DNA of 48,708 nt from Saprospiraceae bacterium (GTDB lineage Bacteria; Bacteroidota; Bacteroidia; Chitinophagales; Saprospiraceae): contig JAJCYI010000066.1 of assembly GCA_029263015.1 (NCBI GenBank), positions 1 through 48,708 of the forward strand, in the 5' to 3' direction. Under the pieces are notes generated by a model. It saw nothing but the letters and a program-made list of their open reading frames with translations, searched no databases and was not told the DNA's origin. Both the position numbers and the translations under genes were made by a program. How positions within the stretch are numbered: the stretch's first letter is position 1; each line of letters opens with the position of its first letter. This document shows, piece by piece, positions 26,008 through 33,959 of this stretch.

Positions 26008-26448
26008 TCAAAAGTTATACGTGATGGTATATCCCCCATTCTTCTTTTCGGGCGTGCTCTCCTCCTCCTTCTTCTTTTCGGTATAATTGTATTGCACAGT
26101 TGCTGCGGCAACTCTAGTTTTCTTTTTTGGCAGCCGGAAATGTATCTGGATGTTCTTGTGGAAGACGACCCGTACACCTCTGGTTTTGGGTATTTGAAAT
26201 TCCAACATCATGGCCAACCGCTGGGCTTCCTCGTCGCAACCTGAGCCAATGCCTTTTATCACTTTGGTATCTGTTACTTTTCCACGGTGGTCAATGTCAA
26301 AGCGAACATATACGGTACCCTGGATTTTGTTTTCCAGTGCCTGCTTGGGGTAGCGGAGGTTTTTGCCAATGAATGCTTTCATGGCCTTTGGCCCACCTTC
26401 GTAAATGGGCTTTTTTAAAAAATGTTTTTCTTTGGATTCTTTTTTCAT
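26008..26448 (-). CDS. TonB C-terminal-domain protein without a membrane anchor
   Basis: 146 residues. The core at about 12-110 has the TonB-C features: IYEGGPKAMKAFIGKNLRYP, QGTVYVRFDIDHRGKVTD and VIKGIGSGCDEEAQRLAMM. Normal TonB has an N-terminal membrane helix and a proline-rich linker; neither is present, and no signal peptide is seen. It may be a cytoplasmic stray domain or a truncated TonB. The C-terminus is very basic and acidic in turns (KKKEEESTPEKK). It is 30 bases upstream of the pyruvate kinase-like gene and probably co-transcribed with it. Confidence 0.8.
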   Translation of the reverse strand: MKKESKEKHFLKKPIYEGGPKAMKAFIGKNLRYPKQALENKIQGTVYVRFDIDHRGKVTDTKVIKGIGSGCDEEAQRLAMMLEFQIPKTRGVRVVFHKNIQIHFRLPKKKTRVAAATVQYNYTEKKKEEESTPEKKNGGYTITYNF

Positions 26449-26486
26449 GTCTCATTTTAAATAGTCTGAACTTAAATAAGCCAGCA

Positions 26487-27554
26487 TCATTTCAAATCTT
26501 CGAAATAACCTTCCAAGGCTTCCAGTTGCTTCCTGTTTCCTAAAACAATAAAACTTGAATTCGCTTTCAAGACAGTGTCGGGGCTAGGGTTTACAACATA
26601 ATTCCCTTCTTGGGCACGGTAGGCGATGATGTTTGTCCCGGTTTTTTTTCTGATGTGGAGGTCTTTAATCGCGATCCCCTGACAAGAAGAGGGCAAGCTT
26701 TCATATTCTATTTCTTCAATTCCAATATCCGAATCCATCTCCCGGGTGAGGTAGGAAAAAAATTCCGTGGCCCCTGGTTTACTGACCAATGTGGCCATAT
26801 AAAAAGCACCGATCTGCTCCGGCATAATGACGTGATCTGCTCCGGCAAGTTCGAGTTTGCGTTGTGAACGAGCTTCTGATGCTCGGCTGATAATATTGAG
26901 AGAAGGACTCAACTGCCTGGCAGTCAGTACAATAAAAAGATTTTCTGAGTCATCGGGAAGGGCAGAAATGAGTGCTTTAGCTTTGGCGATGCCAGCCTCT
27001 TGGAGCACTTCGTCTTTGGTGGCGTCGTCGGGGACATAAAGGATTTTCTCATCGCTCTGTTGTATCTTTTCGACGACTTCTATGTCTCTTTCCACGACCA
27101 CAAAAGGAATATTATGACGGGAAAGGTTACTGCAAATCTCTTGTCCGTATTTGCCAAAGCCACAAATGATTACGTGATTTTCCAATTGCAAGATTTTTTT
27201 TCTGATCAGTGAAATATGTATGGATTTAAAAAATTTGCCATCTGCCACATAATAGGAAAACACAGCCAAAAGATAGGCGAAAACACCAATATTCAACAAA
27301 ATGAGCCCAGTGGAAAATAACTTGCCTAAGGGGCTAAGTTGTCGCACTTCGGCGAAGCCCACCGTGGAGATGGTGATGACGACCATATAAAAAGCATCCA
27401 GGAGTGAATATTCTTCTAAATACATGTACCCTGCTATTCCCAAAATTATTTCGCTCAAGACCAATGCTCTCGCTGTGCGGATATTGAGGAAAGTCTTCGG
27501 TAGCGTGTATAGCTCCCGACTCCCTATGAATTTTATTGGAGATCGTTTTTTCAA
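26487..27554 (-). CDS. MthK-like potassium channel with RCK domains
   Basis: 355 residues from a TTG at 27554 (no ATG precedes the first membrane helix). Two membrane helices at about 30-45 and 80-103 surround a pore loop with the filter TVGF (64-67, in ITISTVGFAEV). A TrkA-N/RCK domain follows (VIICGFGKYGQEIC, 128-141), with a nucleotide-type Rossmann fold, then a TrkA-C domain from about 265. It should conduct K+ under control of a cytoplasmic ligand such as Ca2+ or a nucleotide. The filter reads TVGF rather than TVGY, an accepted variant. The leader holds word repeats (27560-27594). Confidence 0.9.
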   Translation of the reverse strand: MKKRSPIKFIGSRELYTLPKTFLNIRTARALVLSEIILGIAGYMYLEEYSLLDAFYMVVITISTVGFAEVRQLSPLGKLFSTGLILLNIGVFAYLLAVFSYYVADGKFFKSIHISLIRKKILQLENHVIICGFGKYGQEICSNLSRHNIPFVVVERDIEVVEKIQQSDEKILYVPDDATKDEVLQEAGIAKAKALISALPDDSENLFIVLTARQLSPSLNIISRASEARSQRKLELAGADHVIMPEQIGAFYMATLVSKPGATEFFSYLTREMDSDIGIEEIEYESLPSSCQGIAIKDLHIRKKTGTNIIAYRAQEGNYVVNPSPDTVLKANSSFIVLGNRKQLEALEGYFEDLK

Positions 27555-27582
27555 ATATAATGATTGAATGGTTCAATGATAA

Positions 27583-27632
27583 AATGAGTGAATGGATATT
27601 CTATAATTTACCCATTCTATCATTCACTCATT
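27583..27632 (-). repeat. Inverted word repeat between M48 and channel genes
   Basis: AATGAGTGAATG (27583-27594) and CATTCACTCATT (27621-27632) are perfect 12-base reverse complements. They fill the 82-base gap from the M48 stop to the channel start, so the hairpin follows one gene and its second arm belongs to the leader of the next. Related words (GATTGAATGG, TCAATGAT) lie at 27562-27580. Confidence 0.75.
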
Positions 27633-27636
27633 AAAT

Positions 27637-28443
27637 TCAGTCCAAAAGTTGTTTGATGCGTGCGTATTCAGATTTGTTCATGTTTTTGCCACGGCAGCCC
27701 AATTCCTGCATTTTGGCCTTGATGTCGTTGACCCGGTTACCGGGATCGGGGTGGGTACTCAGGAATGCTGGCTGGCGATCGGCGTCCTCGCTTTGAATTT
27801 TTTGGAAAAAACCAGCGGCACCTGCAGCATAATTATCCGTGCCGCACAAGTAAATGACAGAGTAATCATCTGCCTCTGCCTCATGCTTACGGCTGAATTT
27901 CAGGGAAACAAGTCCAAGTGCAATTTGGCTAAAGCCGTCGGCGTCTCTATTGCCCATCAATATCTGACGGACAGCATCTACGCCCATTAATTTGGTCATT
28001 TGCTGGGTGGAATGGCGTTGGGCTGCATGAGCGATTTCATGTCCCATCACCCCTGCCAGTTGATCCTCTGAATCGAGGTACTTGATGAGGCCCGTATAGA
28101 CATAAAGGTATCCGCCGGGCACGGCAAATGCATTCAGCGTTTTATCGTCGTTAATGATCTTCACTTGCCAGGCAAATTCATTGCGATAGGCTACCTTTCC
28201 AGTGTTTAGCATTTTGGTCGTCAGGCCTCTGATGTACAGATAAACTTCTTCGTTGCCAGCTTCGGGCAGTAAAGGGTAGTTTTCTGGGTCACCTTCTATC
28301 TGTTTACTGAATTCTTTACCGAGGGTGATGTCATCCTGGATGCTGAATAAATTGAAGCCTCCACCGCTCTTGGTAGCACCGCAGTTCCAGAAAAGGGAAG
28401 AAAAAACAAACGCTGCGAATAAGATGATTTTTTTTGAAAACAT
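27637..28443 (-). CDS. M48-family metalloprotease lipoprotein
   Basis: 268 residues from the ATG at 28443; 20 extra residues from 28503 lie upstream of the signal peptide and inside the promoter. Lipid-attachment Cys21 (FWNCG). Zinc motif HEIAH (135-139) with third ligand in RKHEAEAD (188-190). Conserved NAFAVPGGYLYVYTGL precedes the motif, as in BepA/YggG and LoiP. Such proteases act in periplasmic protein quality control and outer-membrane assembly. The C-terminal STHPDPGNRV motif is also typical. It is followed by the channel gene on the same strand, and the PIG-L gene is divergent. Confidence 0.93.
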   Translation of the reverse strand: MFSKKIILFAAFVFSSLFWNCGATKSGGGFNLFSIQDDITLGKEFSKQIEGDPENYPLLPEAGNEEVYLYIRGLTTKMLNTGKVAYRNEFAWQVKIINDDKTLNAFAVPGGYLYVYTGLIKYLDSEDQLAGVMGHEIAHAAQRHSTQQMTKLMGVDAVRQILMGNRDADGFSQIALGLVSLKFSRKHEAEADDYSVIYLCGTDNYAAGAAGFFQKIQSEDADRQPAFLSTHPDPGNRVNDIKAKMQELGCRGKNMNKSEYARIKQLLD

Positions 28444-28451
28444 AAGGGATT

Positions 28452-28473
28452 GAGTGATGGGTTCTGAGTGATG
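28452..28473 (-). repeat. Word repeat in the leader of the M48 gene
   Basis: GAGTGATG at 28452-28459 and again at 28466-28473, with a 14-base period. On the coding strand this reads CATCACTC twice, just before the ATG at 28443 and downstream of the predicted promoter, so it is in the transcribed leader. Confidence 0.6.
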
Positions 28474-28486
28474 AAAAAATAGAAGC

Positions 28487-28516
28487 CAAAAGTAACATGT
28501 CATGTTGAGCTTCCAA
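28487..28516 (-). promoter_or_regulatory. Promoter of the M48 gene
   Basis: On the minus strand: TTG (28516-28514), a 19-base spacer, TACTTTTG (28494-28487). It fits the Bacteroidota consensus. Transcription would start about 38 bases before the ATG. Confidence 0.45.
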
Positions 28517-28636
28517 CCCGAAGTCTTTGCTTTTTTATAATACCTGATCTCAACTAAAGTGCATTCCTATCGTTTTGGTGATATTTGCAACATGGAGCCT
28601 ACTGTTTCATGTCTTTGTATTTGAAAAAATTACTCT

Positions 28637-31159
28637 ATGAAAAATAATATTAAAACATTTTTGTTCGCCCTCATGGCCATTTTATTTTTGCAAAATGGCT
28701 TTTCCCAAAAACCCGAAAAATGGACATCGGCGGATATCCACCATGCGATGAAAAAACTCAACGTACTCGGCTCGGCACTCTATGTGGCTGCCCACCCGGA
28801 CGATGAAAATACCCGCCTCATCTCTCATCTTTCCAATGGCATGTACATGAACACGGCCTATCTATCGCTGACCCGAGGTGATGGTGGTCAAAACCTCATT
28901 GGTACCGAAATACGGGAACTGCTCGGCCTCATTCGCACACAGGAATTACTGGCAGCTCGACGAACCGACGGAGGTAGGCAGATGTTTTCCCGGGCCAACG
29001 ATTTTGGTTACTCCAAGAATCCGGAAGAAACTCAGCGCATCTGGAACAAAGAAGAAGTCATGGCCGATATGGTGTGGGCCATCCGCAAGTGGCGGCCCGA
29101 TGTGATTGTCAACCGCTTCAACCACGAGACCAAGCGGCGCACACATGGGCACCACTCATCCTCTGCGCAGCTTTCGGTACAGGTGTTCGACATGGCCGCC
29201 GACCCGAATGTCTTTCCTGAGCAATTGAAATATGTGGATGTATGGCAGCCAAAGCGATTGTTTTTCAATACTTCGTGGTGGTTTTACGGTAGCCGAGACA
29301 AATTTGCAGAAGCAGATAAATCGAATATGGTGGTCGTGGATGCTGGCATGTACTACCCCTTGAAAGGAAAGTCGAACAATGAAATTGCCGCCGAAAGCCG
29401 TTCCATGCACAAGTCGCAGGGCTTCGGCAGTATCGGCACGAGGGGCGGTCAACTGGAATACTTGGATTTGGTCAAGGGTGACAAGCTCAGTGGAAATGAC
29501 AACCCGTTCGAGGGCATCAATACCAATTGGACGAGGGTCAAAGGCGGAGAACAAATCGGTATGCTCTTGAATAAAACATTGAAGAACTTTAATTATGAAG
29601 ATCCGTCGCTGAGTGTACCAAGTTTGATGAAAGCATACACATTGATCCAAAATTTGGAAGAAGGATACTGGAAAAAAATAAAATCAGCGGAGATCAAAAA
29701 GATCATTACCGCCTGCCTGGGATTGTTCGTGGAGGCCGTTGCAGATGACTATTCCGCAACCCCTGGCCAGCAAGTAGAACTGGCGATTGAAGCCATCAAC
29801 CGCTCGTCGGTGGAATGCCGCTTCCTCTCTGTGGAATATATTCCAATGGGGCAGGATTCGGTGCTCAACGTGGTCTTGGAAAACAACGAAGTATTGAAAT
29901 TCTGGCAAAAATTAGACCTGCCTGCCGACCTGCCCTATACCAACCCCTATTGGCTGAACGACCAATCGGAACTTGGCATGTACACGGTAAATGACCAGCA
30001 ATTGAGAGGCCTGCCGGAGACGCCACGGGCGTTCAAAGTGAAATTCAATTTCCTTATCGCTGGCGAGGCGATCTCGATTGAAAAAGAGGTGATACACAAA
30101 CACGACGACGACGTGAAAGGCGAGGTGTACCAGCCATTTGAGGTAATGCCATCGGTGTTTGTTAATTTGCAAAGCGAGGTCATGCTTTTCACCTCGGACA
30201 AGCCACAAGATGTAAATGTGGTTGTGAAATCGGGTGCTCCCAACATCAGCGGTAATGCGACCTTGGCCCGTCCACAAGGATGGCGCATTGAACCAGAATT
30301 CATTGATTTTAATTTGAAATTGAAAGGCGAAGAACAGATCGTCACATTTAAACTCTATCCACCAGCCGAGGCCACCGAAGGCAAGATTTCTCCTATCGCC
30401 ACAATCGGTGAAGAGAGCTATATTCGGGCGCTCACTACCATCGAATATGACCATTTTCCCACACAGTCTGTTCTGCAAAATGCAGTGGCCAAGGTGGCCA
30501 AAATGGATTTGAAGATTGCTGGCAACCGAATTGGCTACATTATGGGCGCTGGTGACAAAATCCCAGAAAGCCTCCGCCAGATTGGCTACCGGGTGGATAT
30601 TTTAGAAGACCACCAGCTCACCGTTGCCAGCCTCAAACAATACGATGCCGTCATTCTCGGCGTACGGGCCTATAATGTGCTGGACCGCATGAAGTTCCAC
30701 CAGTCTAAATTACTGAAATACGTGGAACAGGGCGGCACCATGATCGTGCAGTACAATACCAACCGCGGCCTTGTGCTGCCGATGGAGGAGATTGCTCCAT
30801 TCTCACTAAATATCTCCCGTGACCGGGTGACGGTCGAGGAAGCCGAAGTCCGCATCCTCGCCCCCGACCATGCAGTGATGAATTATCCGAACAAGATCAC
30901 CCAAAAAGATTTTGAAGGTTGGGTGCAGGAACGTGGCCTCTATTTCCCAAATGAATGGGCGGATGAATTCACCCCCATCCTATCCTCCAACGATTCTGGC
31001 GAACCTGCCCGTGATGGAGGTTTATTGGTCGCAAAATATGGAGAGGGATATTATGTTTATACTGGTTATTCTTGGTTCCGGGAATTGCCGCCAGGGGTGA
31101 CTGGGGCTTATCGGATTTTTGCGAATTTGATTGGGCTGGGGAATCGGGAAAGGCCGTGA
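28637..31159 (+). CDS. Large secreted PIG-L (LmbE-type) deacetylase with a C-terminal amidotransferase-like domain
   Basis: 840 residues. A signal peptide (about 23 residues, ending FSQ) leads to a PIG-L domain: AAHPDDE (51-57) with zinc ligands His53 and Asp56, SLTRGDGG, TRTDGG-type loop near 109, and the third-ligand region THGHHSSSA (169-177). A beta-sandwich region (about 380-610) and a domain with LKIAGNRIGYIMGAGDKIP, YDAVILGVRAYN and GGTMIVQYNT (625-720) follow; the last resembles the ThuA/class I glutamine amidotransferase-like fold. PIG-L enzymes remove N-acetyl groups from sugars. Secretion suggests breakdown or editing of an external glycan. It is divergent from the M48 gene. Confidence 0.87.
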   Translation: MKNNIKTFLFALMAILFLQNGFSQKPEKWTSADIHHAMKKLNVLGSALYVAAHPDDENTRLISHLSNGMYMNTAYLSLTRGDGGQNLIGTEIRELLGLIRTQELLAARRTDGGRQMFSRANDFGYSKNPEETQRIWNKEEVMADMVWAIRKWRPDVIVNRFNHETKRRTHGHHSSSAQLSVQVFDMAADPNVFPEQLKYVDVWQPKRLFFNTSWWFYGSRDKFAEADKSNMVVVDAGMYYPLKGKSNNEIAAESRSMHKSQGFGSIGTRGGQLEYLDLVKGDKLSGNDNPFEGINTNWTRVKGGEQIGMLLNKTLKNFNYEDPSLSVPSLMKAYTLIQNLEEGYWKKIKSAEIKKIITACLGLFVEAVADDYSATPGQQVELAIEAINRSSVECRFLSVEYIPMGQDSVLNVVLENNEVLKFWQKLDLPADLPYTNPYWLNDQSELGMYTVNDQQLRGLPETPRAFKVKFNFLIAGEAISIEKEVIHKHDDDVKGEVYQPFEVMPSVFVNLQSEVMLFTSDKPQDVNVVVKSGAPNISGNATLARPQGWRIEPEFIDFNLKLKGEEQIVTFKLYPPAEATEGKISPIATIGEESYIRALTTIEYDHFPTQSVLQNAVAKVAKMDLKIAGNRIGYIMGAGDKIPESLRQIGYRVDILEDHQLTVASLKQYDAVILGVRAYNVLDRMKFHQSKLLKYVEQGGTMIVQYNTNRGLVLPMEEIAPFSLNISRDRVTVEEAEVRILAPDHAVMNYPNKITQKDFEGWVQERGLYFPNEWADEFTPILSSNDSGEPARDGGLLVAKYGEGYYVYTGYSWFRELPPGVTGAYRIFANLIGLGNRERP

Positions 31160-31208
31160 GGTTGGTATCAGCCTTTTCATTGGAGGGCCAATTTTTGTCA
31201 CGTCGAAA

Positions 31209-31925
31209 TTAACCTAAATTTTCGAATGCATCGCTAAAGAACTCTTGGAGTTTGTGAAATTCATTAAAAACATAACTGCCGTTGGTGCAATCTTCGATAA
31301 ATAAGGGTAAAATATTGTACAGCTTCTGAAGTGAGTCTTTTTCAGCGGTTACTAAATCATAAAAACTTGCGCCATCAATTTCACGGATAAGTGGATTATT
31401 TGGGCATCTTGCTCCTTTGCCTTTATCCGAGGGAGTAAAAGATTTGTTATACCTGTTTTTATTTTTAGGAATGATAGCAACATAATATGCAGTAAAACCC
31501 TTGTATATACTACTTTTAGGCATCACCAATGAATCGAGGGAATGGTAAAGATCAGATAGTTTCCCTCCAGAAATGGTGTTGTGCTTGTTTTTAATTTCAG
31601 CTATGATTTTATTTTTCTTAGAAACCAAATCGACAATTTTTCCAGTACCAAGGTCTTCCCAATCGCATACGGAACCGAGAATGTCTTGATGGAAACTACC
31701 TATGTGATTCTGGAGGGATTTTTGAGATTGGCGAGTGAATTCTGCCTTAAGCCATGTTTGAAAGTCAAGATTAAACCCTGACATAGTGAATAATGCAGAA
31801 AATGGATCAATTACGTTTTTTCCAAATTTTTCTTCACCTTCGACATGCGCTTCTTTTGCTTTGGTCAATAAAAATTGTACAACTGTTTCAAGAGCTTCGT
31901 CACTAATCCATTTGAGCTTTGACAT
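31209..31925 (-). CDS. Type II restriction endonuclease, Eco47II/Sau96I family
   Basis: 238 residues. Family features: NVIDPFSALF near 37-46, NHIGSFHQDILG at 73-84, the nuclease core Asp99 then Glu110-x-Lys112 in IIAEIKNKHNT (PD-(D/E)XK type) and late LPLFIEDCTNG. Eco47II and Sau96I cut GGNCC; the same or a related site is likely here but cannot be proved from sequence. It lies 46 bases downstream of the methyltransferase on the same strand, so the protecting enzyme is made first from the shared promoter. The gene is richer in A and T than the genes on the outer sides of the island, which suggests transfer. Confidence 0.85.
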   Translation of the reverse strand: MSKLKWISDEALETVVQFLLTKAKEAHVEGEEKFGKNVIDPFSALFTMSGFNLDFQTWLKAEFTRQSQKSLQNHIGSFHQDILGSVCDWEDLGTGKIVDLVSKKNKIIAEIKNKHNTISGGKLSDLYHSLDSLVMPKSSIYKGFTAYYVAIIPKNKNRYNKSFTPSDKGKGARCPNNPLIREIDGASFYDLVTAEKDSLQKLYNILPLFIEDCTNGSYVFNEFHKLQEFFSDAFENLG

Positions 31926-31971
31926 ATTTTGCTATTTTAAAAAAAAATAAAAGTAGCATAATATTCCTTTT

Positions 31972-33189
31972 TTATTCATGGATTCTATTCAAAAAAGAGA
32001 CAATCGAATACCCAATCTCTCTCGCCAAATTCACAGGTACCGCATTTCCAATCTGTTTATACTGCTGTGAAACCGAACCAGCAAATTTCCATTCATCAGG
32101 AAAGGTTTGAATGCGGGCATATTCCCTAACGGTAAAAGGGCGGGTCTCATCAGGGTGGCATCTTTCAGTTTGTTTTTGAGCAGGGCTGCAAGTCAACGTC
32201 AAACTTGGTTCGTCCCAATTCATTCTTCTTGCCATGCCTGTTTTCCCGCCTCCCAAATAATAACTCTTCATCATATATTCCTTTTGAATATCTTCAGGTA
32301 AATCCCGCCAATATCCTCCTGGAGGCACTAAGTCCAGAACCTTTTCTTTATGCTTCGGGTATTTAGTTCCGGGAGATTCAGGGACGTCTGTTTTATAAAG
32401 GGACCCTTTTTTTAGAGCATCTTTTATTGCATATATATTTCTATATGGTTTTGGGAAATTAAATTCAATATCAATATCTTTTCTAATTCCAACAATTATA
32501 ACTCGTTCTCTTTTTTGAGGGACTTTATAAAATATTGCTTTTAATATTTTGGGTTCTAAAACACGATAGCCGATCTCATCTAAAATAGAAACCATGCCCT
32601 TTATTGTCCGCCCACCTTCATGGCGTAATAAGCCCCTGACATTTTCTCCAACACATAATAAAGGTTTTGTCTCATCAACTGCCCTGGCAAATTCATAAAA
32701 TAAAGTTCCGCGCGCATCTTCAATGCCTAATTTTTTTCCAGCATAGCTAAATGCCTGGCAGGGAAACCCACCGGTGACAACATCAACTTGTCCTTTATAA
32801 TCTTTAAAAGAAATACCTCTAATATCAGCTTCAACAACATCCCACATTGGTCTATTTATTCTTAATGTTTCAGCTGCCCAGTGATCTATTTCATTTAAAG
32901 CCAAACATTTTAATCCTGCTTTTTCCAGGCCTATCGCCATGCCGCCTGCACCAGCAAATAATTCTAAAGCAGAATATTTTTTCTTTGGCTTTACAAAATT
33001 ACCCTCTACATCTTCGTTGAATAAAAAATCCAATTCATCAAATATTTTTAATTGTCTTTTTTTATAATAACGGTAATTACTCATAGGCTCTCTAAAAGCT
33101 TGGAGTTTTCCATTATTGTCCCATCTTCTTAAAGTTTCCTTACTTTTACCTAAAAGGTCAGCGACCTCCGCAATTGAATATTTTTTCAT
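31972..33189 (-). CDS. DNA cytosine-5 methyltransferase with an N-terminal MerR-type HTH
   Basis: 405 residues. Residues 1-48 form a MerR-like winged helix (YSIAEVADLLGKSKETLRRW, then YRYYKKRQL). The C5-methyltransferase follows: ALELFAGAGGMAIGLEKAG (motif I), GFPCQAFS with catalytic Cys144 (motif IV), GENVRGL (VI), PQKRERVIIVG (VIII) and QIGNAVPV (X). It should methylate the site cut by the Eco47II-like nuclease encoded downstream. The HTH has a natural target in its own promoter region, which contains inverted repeats, so self-repression is likely. A vsr gene is divergent. The product is full length. Confidence 0.93.
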   Translation of the reverse strand: MKKYSIAEVADLLGKSKETLRRWDNNGKLQAFREPMSNYRYYKKRQLKIFDELDFLFNEDVEGNFVKPKKKYSALELFAGAGGMAIGLEKAGLKCLALNEIDHWAAETLRINRPMWDVVEADIRGISFKDYKGQVDVVTGGFPCQAFSYAGKKLGIEDARGTLFYEFARAVDETKPLLCVGENVRGLLRHEGGRTIKGMVSILDEIGYRVLEPKILKAIFYKVPQKRERVIIVGIRKDIDIEFNFPKPYRNIYAIKDALKKGSLYKTDVPESPGTKYPKHKEKVLDLVPPGGYWRDLPEDIQKEYMMKSYYLGGGKTGMARRMNWDEPSLTLTCSPAQKQTERCHPDETRPFTVREYARIQTFPDEWKFAGSVSQQYKQIGNAVPVNLAREIGYSIVSFLNRIHE

Positions 33190-33191
33190 AA

Positions 33192-33220
33192 AACCATATT
33201 ATACAACATTACACATGGTT
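33192..33220 (-). promoter_or_regulatory. Inverted repeat in the leader of the methyltransferase gene
   Basis: AACCAT (33192-33197) and ATGGTT (33215-33220) flank a 17-base centre and cover the predicted transcription start. With GCTCGAGC at 33231-33238 in the promoter spacer, it is a candidate site for the HTH of the methyltransferase. Confidence 0.4.
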
Positions 33221-33221
33221 A

Positions 33222-33253
33222 CAAATTTACGCTCGAGCTTTTGACATAACAAA
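33222..33253 (-). promoter_or_regulatory. Promoter of the Eco47II-like restriction-modification operon
   Basis: On the minus strand: TTTG (33253-33250), a 20-base spacer containing the perfect palindrome GCTCGAGC, then TAAATTTG (33229-33222). Full match to the Bacteroidota consensus. MerR-family proteins typically bind palindromes in such spacers. Confidence 0.6.
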
Positions 33254-33297
33254 CTATTTTGGTTCTTATTTTTCCACAAAATTTATTCACCCAATAA

Positions 33298-33780
33298 ATG
33301 CACAAATATCCCCTCCCCTCCGAAAAAATAATCGTCCCCCGTTTCGAGGAATCTGCGGGTTTCTACACCTCCGCCCAGCGCAGTCGGATGATGTCCAAAA
33401 TCCGCAGCAAAAATACCCGCCCAGAAATGCGGTTGCGGAAAGCGCTCTGGAACGCAGGTCTCCGCTATCGCCTCCACAACAAGCACCTGCCTGGCAAGCC
33501 TGACATTGCCATCCAAAAACTGAAGATCGCCATATTCGTGGATGGCGAATTCTGGCACGGCTACGAGTGGGAAAAGAAGCGTGGGAAAATCAAGAGCAAC
33601 CGGGCTTTCTGGATTCCGAAAATAGAACGGAACATGCAGCGTGACCGGGAAGTAAATGCCCTGTTGAAAAAGATGGGGTTCGAGGTGTTCCGGTTTTGGG
33701 AAAGTGAAGTGAAAAAGGAAATCGGAACCTGTATTAAGCAGGTATTGGATTATGTGGCGCATCAGAAGAAGTTTGGATAG
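33298..33780 (+). CDS. vsr: Vsr-type very short patch repair endonuclease
   Basis: 160 residues. Core motifs: RSRMMSKIRSKNTRPEM (28-43), KPDIAIQKLKIAIFVDGEFWHG with catalytic Asp69 and His87, and the W-x2-K-x3-N...RD helix (105-116). Vsr nicks next to T:G mismatches that arise when 5-methylcytosine deaminates, so it repairs damage made by its partner methyltransferase. Compared with E. coli Vsr, His64 and Cys66 are replaced by Asp82 and Glu84, and the other zinc cysteines are absent, so the zinc site is lost. It is divergent from the methyltransferase gene, 108 bases away. Confidence 0.9.
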   Translation: MHKYPLPSEKIIVPRFEESAGFYTSAQRSRMMSKIRSKNTRPEMRLRKALWNAGLRYRLHNKHLPGKPDIAIQKLKIAIFVDGEFWHGYEWEKKRGKIKSNRAFWIPKIERNMQRDREVNALLKKMGFEVFRFWESEVKKEIGTCIKQVLDYVAHQKKFG

Positions 33781-33959
33781 CCGATGATTGGTAACCAAAA
33801 AAAACTTCATTTCTTTCCCCCTTTCACATTTTCCCTTTCCTTTGCAACCATCTTTTCGATACCCCGTCAATAACCATTGGGCTATCCTGCCCGCTGCCAA
33901 CTTAGGATTTGAAAAATATAGCACTTATTATTTTTTAAATCCTTAAACCTTCTAACTGA

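Noticed and set aside
29912-30478. 188-residue minus-strand frame inside the PIG-L gene
   Set aside because: Antisense shadow of a long conserved gene; composition is that of reversed codons.
33283-33924. 213-residue minus-strand frame covering vsr
   Set aside because: It mirrors the conserved Vsr gene, has no recognisable domain and no promoter.
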